A stretch of DNA of 64,000 nt from AC-49 sp963766605 (lineage in GTDB: Bacteria; Actinomycetota; Thermoleophilia; Solirubrobacterales; Solirubrobacteraceae), in NCBI GenBank assembly GCA_963766605.1, contig CAVYAT010000007.1, forward strand, positions 620,001-684,000. Direction: 5' to 3'. Every line of letters starts with the position of its first letter. The first letter of the stretch is position 1. The notes under the pieces are model-generated. The model saw only the letters and a program-made list of their open reading frames with translations, made no database searches and was not told the origin of the DNA. A program made the position numbers and the translations under genes. This document shows, in pieces, positions 25,346-33,282 of this stretch.

Positions 25346-25351
25346 TACACT
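25346..25351 (+). promoter_or_regulatory. -10 element TACACT of the 86-residue protein gene
   Basis: TACACT ends 9 bases before ATG 25361; the divergent hydroxylase promoter is about 50 bases away. Confidence 0.45.
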
Positions 25352-25360
25352 CGCTCCTTC

Positions 25361-25621
25361 ATGGCTGCCGACACCGACACGCTTCCCGTTCTCGCCCGGC
25401 CCCCAGAGTCGCGCGTCGCACTCGTGGTGCGGCGCCCGGCGCAGGCCGCGGCCGTCGCGGCGGGCGGCCTCGTGGCGGGCGCTGCGACGCTCGCGATGGT
25501 CCGCCGGCATCGGTCACGCAAGCTGGCGGCGCGGCGGCGTCGCGCGCGGACCAAGGCGCTGGGCTCGATCGTCACCAGCCGCTCGTTTCTGGTCGACGTG
25601 CACATCCTCGGCGGCGACTGA
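25361..25621 (+). CDS. Small single-pass membrane protein, unknown
   Basis: 86 residues. A short acidic start is followed by one hydrophobic segment (AAAVAAGGLVAGAATLAMV), then a very basic stretch (RRHRSRKLAARRRRARTK), which would place the C-terminus in the cytoplasm, and a final LVDVHILGGD. No family is recognised. Its TGA stop overlaps the CTG that appears to start the next gene. Confidence 0.5.
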   Translation: MAADTDTLPVLARPPESRVALVVRRPAQAAAVAAGGLVAGAATLAMVRRHRSRKLAARRRRARTKALGSIVTSRSFLVDVHILGGD

Positions 25622-26478
25622 TCACGGTCGAGGTTCGCACCGAGGTCGCGCCGCCGTGGCCGATGCGACTGCCGGGCGGCGGGATCGACGGGGTTGCGCG
25701 CCGCCGCGGTGGTGTGCTTGAGCGACTGCTGCACGTTGACGGCTCGCCGGTCGTCGTGCGCGTCGCGCAGACGGCGCGCGATCGGGTGCTGTTCGGCGCG
25801 TGGGCCGACTCGCGCGAGCACGCCGATGACGGGATCGCCCGGATGCGCTTCGCGCTGGGCGTCGACGACGACCTGCGCCCGTTTCACGACCGCTTCGCCC
25901 GCGATCCGCTGATCGGGCGCTCGGTGCGGACGCGGCCCTGGCTGCGGCTGCGCCGGCGCCCGGAGCCGTTCGAGGCGCTGGCGTGGGCGATCACCGAACA
26001 GCTGATCGAGCTGGCGCGCGCGGGTGCGATCCAGCGGCGGATCGTCCGGCGCTGGGGGCGCCGCGACCGTGCGACCGGGCTGCGCGACGCGCCGAGCGCG
26101 TCGGTGATCGCGGCGCTGGCCCCGCCCGAGTTACAGGCCTGCGATCTGTCGGCGGGGCGCGCGGCGGCGATGATCCGCTGCGCCCGCGAGGTCGCCGCGG
26201 GGCGGGCCGATCTTCGCGCCGAGGACCACGAGCGCGCGTGGGCGCGGCTGCGGGCCGTCCCCGGAATCGGGGCGTGGACGATCGAGATGCTGGCGCTCTA
26301 CGGCCAGGGCCGCCACGACCAGATCCCGGCCGGCGATCTCGGATTCCTCAAGGCGGTCGGCCGGCTGCGCAGCGGCGGCGACCCGCGTGCGCGGGCGACC
26401 GAGGACGAGGTCCGCGCGTTCTTTTCCCGCTATGACCCGTGGGCCGGGCTGGCCGGATTGCACTTCCTATTGGCATAG
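25618..26478 (+). CDS. DNA-3-methyladenine glycosylase II, second AlkA-like
   Basis: 286 residues if started at CTG 25618, which overlaps the preceding stop as CTGA. The first ATG in frame falls after the conserved opening VRTEVAPPWP, and no GTG or TTG lies between. The HhH-GPD core is clear: LAWAITEQLIELARAGAIQRRIV, LRAVPGIGAWTIEMLALYG with the hairpin GIGAW, and the catalytic aspartate in IPAGDLGFLKAVG. The N-terminal 110 residues are the AlkA beta domain (GGVLERLLHVDGSPVVVRV). Base excision repair of alkylated purines. The TAG stop is part of the next gene's -10. Confidence 0.85.
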   Translation: MITVEVRTEVAPPWPMRLPGGGIDGVARRRGGVLERLLHVDGSPVVVRVAQTARDRVLFGAWADSREHADDGIARMRFALGVDDDLRPFHDRFARDPLIGRSVRTRPWLRLRRRPEPFEALAWAITEQLIELARAGAIQRRIVRRWGRRDRATGLRDAPSASVIAALAPPELQACDLSAGRAAAMIRCAREVAAGRADLRAEDHERAWARLRAVPGIGAWTIEMLALYGQGRHDQIPAGDLGFLKAVGRLRSGGDPRARATEDEVRAFFSRYDPWAGLAGLHFLLA

Positions 26479-26481
26479 AGT
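26476..26481 (+). promoter_or_regulatory. -10 element TAGAGT overlapping the alkA stop
   Basis: TAGAGT ends 8 bases before ATG 26490; its TAG is the stop codon of the glycosylase gene. Confidence 0.5.
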
Positions 26482-26489
26482 CCGTCCCG

Positions 26490-26765
26490 ATGGCCACTTT
26501 CGAGGAACTCGACAAGCTCAGCTCCAAGGAGCTCCACGACCGCGCCGTGCACCGCGCGCGCCACCACCTCGACGTGCGCTTCTACTGGCGGCTGCTGTCC
26601 GCGCTGCCGGCCGGCGAGGTCGCCGCCGACAACATCGAGCACGAGCAGACCAACGTCGAGTCGGCCGAGAGCCTCGTCTTCGACGCCTTCGCCGCCGACG
26701 ACGGCAAGCTCGCCGACGGTCTGCGCCCGTTCTACATCGACTACCTGCTGCAGCACGACGACTGA
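26490..26765 (+). CDS. Small conserved-looking helical protein, unknown
   Basis: 91 residues, soluble and strongly charged (FEELDKLSSKELHDRAVHRARHHLDVRFYWRLL, then DNIEHEQTNVESAESLVFDAF). It reads like an all-helical protein with His and Glu in spaced positions, but no known family is recognised. The good codon pattern and the -10 at the right spacing support it as a gene. Confidence 0.55.
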   Translation: MATFEELDKLSSKELHDRAVHRARHHLDVRFYWRLLSALPAGEVAADNIEHEQTNVESAESLVFDAFAADDGKLADGLRPFYIDYLLQHDD

Positions 26766-26818
26766 TCCGCGGGCGACGATCGACGTCACCGCACCGCCTG
26801 GGCCTTCGAACACAGCGC

Positions 26819-28135
26819 TCAGCTTCCGGTGACGCGCATGTTCGGCTCGAAGATGCGGTAGCAGCCGCGGCCGTCGGCCTTGGCGCGGTACATGGCGGCG
26901 TCGGCGTCGCAGACGAGTGCGTCGTCGGAGCGCCGGCCGGAGGTGATGCCGACGCTGGCGGCGACGGTCACGACGACGCCACCGGGGAGCGGGAACGGCG
27001 CACCGAGCGACTCGAGGATCCGCTTCGCCGCGTGCACCCCCAGGGTCTCGGCCGACTCGCCTTCGAGCAGGACGAGGAACTCGTCGCCGCCGATCCGTGC
27101 GACCGTGTCGCCCTCGCGCAGGGCTCGGCGGATCCGCTGCGCCGCGGCGATCAGCACCGCGTCGCCGGCGTCGTGGCCGTGCGTGTCGTTGACGTGCTTG
27201 AACCCGTCGAGGTCGACGAACATCACCCCGACGCCGTCCTCGGGCAGGTCGCGCCGCGCCAGCGCCGTGCGGAGGCGGTCATGGAACAGCGTGCGGTTGG
27301 GAAGCCCGGTCAGCGGGTCGTGCAGCGCCTGGCGCGCCAGCTCGGCCTCGCTGTTCTTCAGCGCCGCCACCGTCGTCTCCAGCTCGTCGAGCAGCTCGCG
27401 CTTGGCCGCGAGGTCGACGGCGTGGCCGTAGGCGCCCGAGATCGCGCCGGCGATGAGCTCGAGCGTCTGGACGTCGCTGGCGTCGAACGCGTCAGGGTCC
27501 GGTGCGTTGACGTTCAGCACGCCGACCACCGGCCCCCGGCAGCGCAGCGGCACGATGATCATCGAGCGCAACCCCTGAGCCCGGCACGCGGCGATGTCGA
27601 CGCGCGGGTCGGTTTCGGAGTCAGTGCACACCACGGTCTGGCCGGTGCGCGCGCAGATCCCCGACAGGCTCGCCACACGGGCCGCGCGGATCTGCCCGTT
27701 GGGGTTCTCGCCCTCGGCCGAGCGGTAGCGGTAGACGATCTCGTCGTGCTCGACGATTCCGACGCTGGCGGCCCGCGCGCCGATCAGGCTGCGCGCGCGG
27801 TTGAGGATCCACACGACGACCTCGTCCACGTCGAACTCGGCCTGCTCGACGTCGCGGTGCAGCGCGGCGATCGTCTCCAGTCGAAGCTCGAGCTCGTGCT
27901 CGCGGGTGATGTCCTGCGCCTGGACGATCCACCGGTCGTCGACCTGCGTGGCGCTGAACCGGGTGTGCGCACCGCTGGGGACCTCGACGTCGACACCGGC
28001 CTCACGGGTGCCGTGGGGGAAGTCCTCCCAACCCTCGGGCTTCATCCCGAGCATCAGCTTCATCGGGGCGTTGACGAACTCGACGCGGCCGTCCGCGCCG
28101 AGCACGGCGAGCGGTGAGTCGTGGGCGATCGGCAC
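26819..28135 (-). CDS. Diguanylate cyclase with PAS and GAF domains
   Basis: 438 residues from GTG 28135. Residues 1-90 are a short PAS domain (SPLAVLGADGRVEFVNAPMKLMLGM, then a PAC-like QAQDITREHE). Residues 100-255 are a GAF domain (RSMIIVPLRCRGPVVGVLNV). A short coiled coil joins to a GGDEF domain from about 275 (HDPLTGLPNRTLFHDRL, RIGGDEFLVLLEG) with the active GGDEF signature, so it should make cyclic di-GMP. No RxxD inhibitory site is obvious. Between its start and the upstream lipoprotein gene lies a small inverted repeat. Confidence 0.92.
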   Translation of the reverse strand: MPIAHDSPLAVLGADGRVEFVNAPMKLMLGMKPEGWEDFPHGTREAGVDVEVPSGAHTRFSATQVDDRWIVQAQDITREHELELRLETIAALHRDVEQAEFDVDEVVVWILNRARSLIGARAASVGIVEHDEIVYRYRSAEGENPNGQIRAARVASLSGICARTGQTVVCTDSETDPRVDIAACRAQGLRSMIIVPLRCRGPVVGVLNVNAPDPDAFDASDVQTLELIAGAISGAYGHAVDLAAKRELLDELETTVAALKNSEAELARQALHDPLTGLPNRTLFHDRLRTALARRDLPEDGVGVMFVDLDGFKHVNDTHGHDAGDAVLIAAAQRIRRALREGDTVARIGGDEFLVLLEGESAETLGVHAAKRILESLGAPFPLPGGVVVTVAASVGITSGRRSDDALVCDADAAMYRAKADGRGCYRIFEPNMRVTGS

Positions 28136-28149
28136 GATCGAGACCTCTC

Positions 28150-28172
28150 AGCCGAATATCGGCAAATCGGCT
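28150..28172. repeat. Inverted repeat upstream of the diguanylate cyclase
   Basis: AGCCGA and TCGGCT arms enclose a further TCGGC copy, giving three related half-sites within 23 bases. It sits 15 bases upstream of GTG 28135. Could be an operator or a short hairpin ending the thi transcript. Confidence 0.4.
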
Positions 28173-28183
28173 GTTCGCTGTAG

Positions 28184-29194
28184 CTATTCGCCCTGTCCGG
28201 GCAGCAGCGCATTGGTCGCTGCATTGCCGATGACCGGGCGCACTCGCAGCAGCCCGTGGGCCGTCATCCAGCGCCCGAAGGCGACCCACTGCTTGAGGTT
28301 CTGATAGCCGAACGGCTTGGACGGGTTGGGGGGGAAGAACGCCGGCAGCGTCGCCTTGACCGAAGAGAACTGCAGCCCGCGGTTTAGGCTCGGGTTGGCC
28401 TTCATCAGCGGGTCGATGCCCGCCGACGGGTTGGCACGCACCGCGCGGTAGCCCTGTCCGAGCGCCTGCAGGAACGCCCGGATGACCTGCGGCCGGCGGG
28501 CCAGGTCCTGCGCTCGCGCGACGACGATCAGCTCGTCGTAGGTGGGCACGCCGGCGCGGTCGACGGGGATCACGGTCGGGTTGTGGTGCATGTGCTGGAG
28601 CTGGATCGCCTCGTAGTTCCAGAAGCCGCCGAGCGTCGCGTCGACCTTGCCGGTGAGCATCGACGGCACGAGGTTGAAGCCGACGTTGACGCGCTTGACG
28701 GCCGAGTCGGGCACGTCGGCGCGCTGCAGGATCGTCGTCAGCATCGCGTCCTGGTAGGGGATCCCGGCCGTGCCGACCGTCTTGCCGTTGAGCGCCGCGG
28801 GGCCGGGCACGCGTGCCGGGTCCAGCGCGATGATCGACGTCAGCGGGCGCTGCACGATCGCCGCGACCGACACGAGCCGCGCGCCGGTCTGGCGGGCCAG
28901 CAGCAGTTCGGGCTCATACGAGATCGCGAGGTCGACCTTGCCCGCCGCCAGGAGCGCCAGCGGCTCGGACGGGCTCGACGGCGTGCGGACGGTCAGGTCG
29001 ATTCCTTGGCGCGCGAAGCCGCCGCCGGCCAGCGCCGCGTAGAGCCCGGCGTGGTCGGCGTTGGGGAAGAAGTCGAGCATCAGCGACAGCTTCGACGCGC
29101 CGGCCGGCTTGGTCACCTCGTGGCGCTCGCCGCAGCCGGCGGCGACGACGGCGACGCACAGCAGCGCCGTCACGATCAGCGACCGTCGCCTCAT
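28184..29194 (-). CDS. thiY: Thiamine-precursor ABC transporter, substrate-binding lipoprotein (ThiY-like)
   Basis: 336 residues. The lipoprotein signal ends in VVAAGC. The body is of the NMT1/THI5-like binding family: LMLDFFPNADHAGLYAALAGGGF, KVDLAISYEPELLLAR, LNGKTVGTAGIPYQDAMLTTIL, and GGFWNYEAIQLQ. ThiY binds a formylaminopyrimidine salvage product. ATG 29194 overlaps the permease stop as ATGA. The TPP riboswitch ahead of the operon supports thiamine over taurine/nitrate substrates that share this fold. Confidence 0.87.
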   Translation of the reverse strand: MRRRSLIVTALLCVAVVAAGCGERHEVTKPAGASKLSLMLDFFPNADHAGLYAALAGGGFARQGIDLTVRTPSSPSEPLALLAAGKVDLAISYEPELLLARQTGARLVSVAAIVQRPLTSIIALDPARVPGPAALNGKTVGTAGIPYQDAMLTTILQRADVPDSAVKRVNVGFNLVPSMLTGKVDATLGGFWNYEAIQLQHMHHNPTVIPVDRAGVPTYDELIVVARAQDLARRPQVIRAFLQALGQGYRAVRANPSAGIDPLMKANPSLNRGLQFSSVKATLPAFFPPNPSKPFGYQNLKQWVAFGRWMTAHGLLRVRPVIGNAATNALLPGQGE

Positions 29195-29934
29195 GCGTGC
29201 CTCGCCCGGCGCGACCACGGGACGAAGCGTCGCTCGAGCAGCGACAGCAGCCCGAACAACGCCAGGCTGATCAGCGACAGCACGACGACCGCCGCGTACG
29301 CCCGCGCCGTCTCGAGCTGGCCGGTCGACTGTTGCACCAGCAGCCCAAGCCCGTGCGTCCCGCCCGAGATCTCGGCCAGGAACGCGGCGATCGCCGCGAC
29401 CGCGACCGCCAGGCGCCCGCCGGTGAACAGGCCCGGCAGCGCGGCCGGCGCCTCGACCCAGCGGAAGACCTGGCGCGACGAGGCGCCCAGCGTGCCCATC
29501 AGCTTGAGCTGGTCGACATCGATCGCGTCGAGCGCATCGAGCGTCGGGACGACGATCGGGAAGAAGCACACCAGGGCGATGATGAACACCTTGGGCGCCA
29601 GACCGAACCCGAGCCAGAACACCAGCAGCGGCGCGATCACCGGGATCGGGATCGTCTGGCTGGAGACGAGCAGCGGATAGACGGAGCCGCGCACGGTGCG
29701 GAAGCGGTGCAGCGCGACCGCCAGCACGAGCCCGGTGACGAGCGCCACCGCCAGGCCGACGACGATCTCGCCGGCGGTGACCACGAGGTTCGACCACAGC
29801 AGCCCGCGGTCGTCCCACAGCGACTGCGCGATCTCATGCGGCGCCGGCAGGATCAGCCCGCTGATCGACCCCGCGTCGACGTAGATCTCCCACGCCGCCA
29901 GCAGCCCGGCGAGGATCGCCACGGCGCCGATCAT
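29191..29934 (-). CDS. thiX: Thiamine-precursor ABC transporter, permease (ThiX-like)
   Basis: 247 residues with six membrane segments. The inner-membrane component signature is present in the EAA-type loop (LMGTLGASSRQVFRWVEAPAALPGLFTGGRLAVAVA). It matches the SsuC/TauC/ThiX permease group; the riboswitch and the ThiY-like protein favour pyrimidine uptake. ATG 29934 overlaps the ATPase stop as ATGA, and its own stop overlaps the thiY start, so translation of the three is coupled. Confidence 0.87.
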   Translation of the reverse strand: MIGAVAILAGLLAAWEIYVDAGSISGLILPAPHEIAQSLWDDRGLLWSNLVVTAGEIVVGLAVALVTGLVLAVALHRFRTVRGSVYPLLVSSQTIPIPVIAPLLVFWLGFGLAPKVFIIALVCFFPIVVPTLDALDAIDVDQLKLMGTLGASSRQVFRWVEAPAALPGLFTGGRLAVAVAAIAAFLAEISGGTHGLGLLVQQSTGQLETARAYAAVVVLSLISLALFGLLSLLERRFVPWSRRARHA

Positions 29935-30692
29935 CGCAGCGCCTCCAGCGCTCGCGCTCGCAGCGCGACGACCGCCGGATCGATCGCGCTGCGCGGCCGC
30001 GGCAGGTCGACGGGCAGCTCGGCGACGATCCGCCCGGGCCGCGGCGACATCACGCACACCCGGTCGGCGAGCACGACGGCCTCCTCGACGTCGTGGGTGA
30101 CGAGCAGCACTGTCCGCGGGTCGCGCGCGAGCGCCCCGGCGAGCCACGCCTGCATATCGGCGCGGGTCATAGCGTCGAGGGCGCCGAACGGCTCGTCGAG
30201 GCACAGCACCGGACGCCCGGCGAGGAGCGTTCGCAGGAACGCGACCCGTTGGCGCATGCCGCCCGACAGCTCGCTCGGGCGCGCGGTCTCGAAGCCCTCG
30301 AGGCCGAGCGCTGCGAAGGTCGGCGCGGCCTGCGCGCGGGCGGCGCCCCGCGATGCCCCGGCGATCCGCAGCGCCAGGGCGGCATTGTCGAGCGCATCCA
30401 TCCACTCGAGCAGCAGGTCGCGCTGGGCCATCAGCGCCGCCGGCTGGCACGCGATCGTCCCCGCGTCGGGCTGCTGGAGGCCGCAGACGAGTTCGAGCAG
30501 CGTCGTCTTGCCGGCGCCGCTGGGGCCGACGACCGCGACGACCTCGTGCTCGGTCACGGACAGGGTCAGTCCGTCCAGCGCCTGGACCGGACCGGCGAAC
30601 ACGCGCCCGACCTCGTGGAGGTCGATCGCGGGCGCTGCGCTGTTCTGAACTGAACGAGGCTCCGATGTCGGAGCCTCGAGCCTCGTCGCCAT
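29931..30692 (-). CDS. thiZ: Thiamine-precursor ABC transporter, ATP-binding protein (ThiZ-like)
   Basis: 253 residues from ATG 30692. Walker A GPSGAGKTTL, Q-loop in MAQRD, signature LSGGMRQRV, Walker B VLCLDEPFGALD and the H-loop VTHDVEEA are all intact. ATG 30692 has GGAGG 5 bases upstream; an in-frame ATG at 30710 lies inside the riboswitch core and is rejected. First gene of a three-gene operon under the TPP riboswitch. Confidence 0.88.
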   Translation of the reverse strand: MATRLEAPTSEPRSVQNSAAPAIDLHEVGRVFAGPVQALDGLTLSVTEHEVVAVVGPSGAGKTTLLELVCGLQQPDAGTIACQPAALMAQRDLLLEWMDALDNAALALRIAGASRGAARAQAAPTFAALGLEGFETARPSELSGGMRQRVAFLRTLLAGRPVLCLDEPFGALDAMTRADMQAWLAGALARDPRTVLLVTHDVEEAVVLADRVCVMSPRPGRIVAELPVDLPRPRSAIDPAVVALRARALEALR

Positions 30693-30694
30693 GA

Positions 30695-30797
30695 CTCCCT
30701 CCGCGGGCATTACCCCACAGGTTCGAAGGGTCAGCGCCGGATCTGGACGCTATCTCAGCCGGCCTTCCGCCAGCCCCCCTGGATGTACTGAAGGGAT
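30695..30797 (-). promoter_or_regulatory. TPP riboswitch (THI element)
   Basis: The minus strand carries the conserved TPP aptamer blocks in order: GGCTGAGA (CTGAGA at 30753-30758), ACCCTTCGAACCTG (30718-30731) and GGGGTAATGCC (30706-30716). The 5' TCCCT (30792-30796) can pair with the 3' AGGGA (30696-30700) to close P1. That 3' strand is part of GGAGGGA, the Shine-Dalgarno of thiZ, so ligand binding could hide the ribosome site directly. TAGGAT at 30796-30801 may be a -10, but it would place the transcript start inside the P1 5' strand. Confidence 0.9.
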
Positions 30798-30804
30798 CCT
30801 AGCG

Positions 30805-30950
30805 TCAGCCGGTGGTCGCCGAGCCGACCAGGTCCGGGATCTCGTCGGCGGGGACGGGCCGGGACCGCACGTAGCCCTGCATGAAGCGGCAGCCGGCGGC
30901 GCTCAGCACGTCCCAATGAGCGGGGAGTACGACCCCGGTTTCCGGACGCT
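30805..30950 (-). pseudogene. 3' fragment of an EAL-domain (c-di-GMP phosphodiesterase) gene
   Basis: About 48 codons on the minus strand end at TGA 30805-30807 and read like the last helix and strand of an EAL domain: VLSAAGCRFMQGYVRSRPVP and then ADEIPDLV, matching the usual GCxxxQGYxxxxPxPAxE. The 5' part of the domain is absent because the VWA gene occupies that DNA in another frame. It is probably a relic left by a deletion. Whether any of it is expressed cannot be told. Confidence 0.5.
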
Positions 30951-32359
30951 CAGTGAACGGCCGGATTGGCCAGTGCTTCGACGAAGTCCTCGAGCTGGCG
31001 GGTCGTCCAACACTCGAACGCGTGGCAGTAGCGCTCGTAGGCGGAGATCACAGAATCCCCATAGTTCCAGTACAAACGCGGCTCGGGGTTGAGCCAGAAC
31101 GTGCGCCCGGCGCGCGACGCGATGTGGCCGAAGACCTCCGCCTTGGGGTCCCGGCCGTTGGTCCGCGCGTCGCCGAGAACGATCACCGTCGCCCGTGGGT
31201 GAAGATCGTCCTCGACCTCTTGGGCGAACTCCGTCCACACCCGCCCGTAGTCGGTGTAGCCGCTGATGTCGGCGACGCCGGCGTTGCGCGAGATCGCTGC
31301 GCTCACCGCGCGGAAGTCGCGCTCGCGCTCGAACGTGTCGGTCACCTCGCTGATGCGCTCGATGAACACGAACGAGCGCATCTTGCGAAACGAGTCGTGC
31401 AGCGCGTGCAGCACCGACAGGAAGAAGACGCTGGCACTGGTGACGCTCGTCGACACGTCGCACAGGACGTAGATCTCCGGGCGCTTGGGGCGCACCGGCT
31501 TGAGCTTCAGGTTCACCGGCACGCCGCCGTACTCCAGCGACGCGCGCATCGTGCGCCGCACATCGACGGCGGCGTGGCGCCTGTGGCCGCGCGTCTCATG
31601 GCCCTGGGTCTTGAGCCGGCGCTTGAGCGCCATGACGACGCGGTGCACGGCCGCGAGGTCGGCCAGCGGGCCGGACGGCAACGCGCGGTCGAGCTCGTTG
31701 AGCGGGCGCGACGGCGGCAGCTGCTGCGTGCGCTCGATCTGGCGGCGCTCGAGCTCGCGGCGCAGGATCTGCTCGAAGCGGCGGATCCCGTCGCGCGGGA
31801 GCCCGTCGTGGCGCGGGTCGTCCTGCGGGTACTCCGGCTGGGGCTCGGTGCGCAGGTTCAGCGCCCGGCGGATGCGCTGGACATCGACGCCGATCACGCC
31901 CGAGCCCTCGCCCGGGCGCCCGAATGCGGCGATCGCCAAGCGCGCGAGGTCGCGCATCGCGTCCTCGTCGCCGTCGCGCAGCGCCGCCGCGATCTGGGCC
32001 CGCAGCGCGTCGGCGTCGATCTCCTGCATTGCGCCGGGGTCGAAGCTGAAGCTGCCCTGCTCGGCGATCCCCTCGGCGATCGCGGCGAGCTCGGCGGCCC
32101 GGAAGAAGAAGCGGTCGAACACGAGCTCGAACACGCGACGATCGTCCTGCGACTTGGCCAGCGTCGCCGACAGTGCCTCGCGGAACATGACCGGATCGCT
32201 CCACTGGATCTGCTGGAGCACCGCGAACGCGTCGAGCAGCTCGCTCGTGCCGACGGCGACGCCCTCGGTGCGCAGCTCGTCGCCGAACTCCAGCAGCCGC
32301 GCCGTCAGGCCCGGCAGGCGTGTCGGGTCGGAGACGATCGGATGGGGGTCAGGCGGCAT
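30950..32359 (-). CDS. VWA domain protein, CoxE-like, partner of MoxR
   Basis: 469 residues from ATG 32359. The C-terminal 190 residues form a von Willebrand A domain with the MIDAS motif DVSTS (VLCDVSTSVTSASVFFLSVL) and a later TDYGRVWTEF. The N-terminal 270 residues are charged and helical, as in the CoxE/YehP group. It overlaps the moxR-like gene by 11 bases, and the pair is a standard operon thought to act as a chaperone that inserts metal or cofactors or assembles complexes. The client is not visible nearby. Confidence 0.85.
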   Translation of the reverse strand: MPPDPHPIVSDPTRLPGLTARLLEFGDELRTEGVAVGTSELLDAFAVLQQIQWSDPVMFREALSATLAKSQDDRRVFELVFDRFFFRAAELAAIAEGIAEQGSFSFDPGAMQEIDADALRAQIAAALRDGDEDAMRDLARLAIAAFGRPGEGSGVIGVDVQRIRRALNLRTEPQPEYPQDDPRHDGLPRDGIRRFEQILRRELERRQIERTQQLPPSRPLNELDRALPSGPLADLAAVHRVVMALKRRLKTQGHETRGHRRHAAVDVRRTMRASLEYGGVPVNLKLKPVRPKRPEIYVLCDVSTSVTSASVFFLSVLHALHDSFRKMRSFVFIERISEVTDTFERERDFRAVSAAISRNAGVADISGYTDYGRVWTEFAQEVEDDLHPRATVIVLGDARTNGRDPKAEVFGHIASRAGRTFWLNPEPRLYWNYGDSVISAYERYCHAFECWTTRQLEDFVEALANPAVH

Positions 32360-33236
32360 CGACGGCCGGCCCGAGCTTGACGCCGACTCGCTCGGCGACC
32401 ACATCGAGGTCGGTGCGGTGCTTGACGATCACCGACAACGTCTCGTGGAACGTCTTCTGGTCGAGATCGGATGCGCCGAGCAGCAGCAGCGCGCGGGCCC
32501 AATCGATCGACTCGGCGATCGACGGTGGCTTCTTGAGGTCGAGCTCGCGGACCATCGCGACGACCTCGACGAGCTTCTGCGCGATCGCGTCGGGCAGGTC
32601 GGGCGTGTGCAGCTTGACGATCGCCAGCTCGTGTTCGAGCGACGGGTAGTCGAGCCACAGGTACAGGCAGCGGCGCTTGAGCGCCTCCGTCAGCTCACGC
32701 GTGTTGTTGGACGTCAGCAGCACGATCGGGTGGGTGACCGACTCGACGCGGCCGAGTTCCGGGATCGAGATCTGGAAGTCCGACAGGACCTCGAGCAGCA
32801 TCGCCTCGAACTCCTGGTCGGTCTTGTCGATCTCGTCGATCAGCAGGACGACCGGCTCCTTGGACGCGATCGCCGTCATGAGCGGGCGCTCGAGCAGGAA
32901 CTCCTCGCCGAAGATGTCGTCGCGCGAGGACTCCCAGCCCTCGTTGCCCGCCTCGGACTGGATCCGCAGCAGCTGCTTGCGGTAGTTCCATTCGTACAGC
33001 GCCTTGGCCTCGTCGAGGCCCTCGTAGCACTGCAGACGCACGAGCGGGCGCTCAAGGAACCTCGACAACGCCTTGGCCAGCTCCGTCTTGCCGACGCCGG
33101 CCGGGCCCTCCACGAGGATCGGCTTGCCGAGCTGGGCGGCGAGGTAGCTGACGAGGGCGGTGGACTCGCCGGGCAGATAGCCGGCTTCCTGGAGGCCCTG
33201 GGTGACGTGTTCGATCGAGTCCGGTGCGTTTGCCAT
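32349..33236 (-). CDS. MoxR family AAA+ ATPase
   Basis: 295 residues from ATG 33236. Walker A GPAGVGKTELAKAL, Walker B VVLLIDEIDKTD, sensor-1 VLLTSNNTRELTEALKRRC, and the family insertion YEGLDEAKALYEWNYRKQLL are present. MoxR proteins remodel substrates recruited by VWA partners such as the next gene. The alternative upstream TTG at 33245 is less likely. CATGAT ends 8 bases before the ATG. The MFS gene starts divergently 46 bases away. Confidence 0.9.
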   Translation of the reverse strand: MANAPDSIEHVTQGLQEAGYLPGESTALVSYLAAQLGKPILVEGPAGVGKTELAKALSRFLERPLVRLQCYEGLDEAKALYEWNYRKQLLRIQSEAGNEGWESSRDDIFGEEFLLERPLMTAIASKEPVVLLIDEIDKTDQEFEAMLLEVLSDFQISIPELGRVESVTHPIVLLTSNNTRELTEALKRRCLYLWLDYPSLEHELAIVKLHTPDLPDAIAQKLVEVVAMVRELDLKKPPSIAESIDWARALLLLGASDLDQKTFHETLSVIVKHRTDLDVVAERVGVKLGPAVDAA

Positions 33237-33282
33237 CGCCCGCAATCATGTCAAGGCGGGTCCATATGAGACGCTGCGGTCG

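Noticed and set aside
26387..28117. Plus-strand open frame of 576 codons over the diguanylate cyclase
   Set aside because: The minus-strand product has complete PAS, GAF and GGDEF domains; the plus-strand product matches nothing.
28184..30692. Taurine or nitrate ABC transporter
   Set aside because: The permease and ATPase families overlap, but the ThiY-like binding protein and the TPP riboswitch ahead of the operon favour thiamine-precursor uptake.
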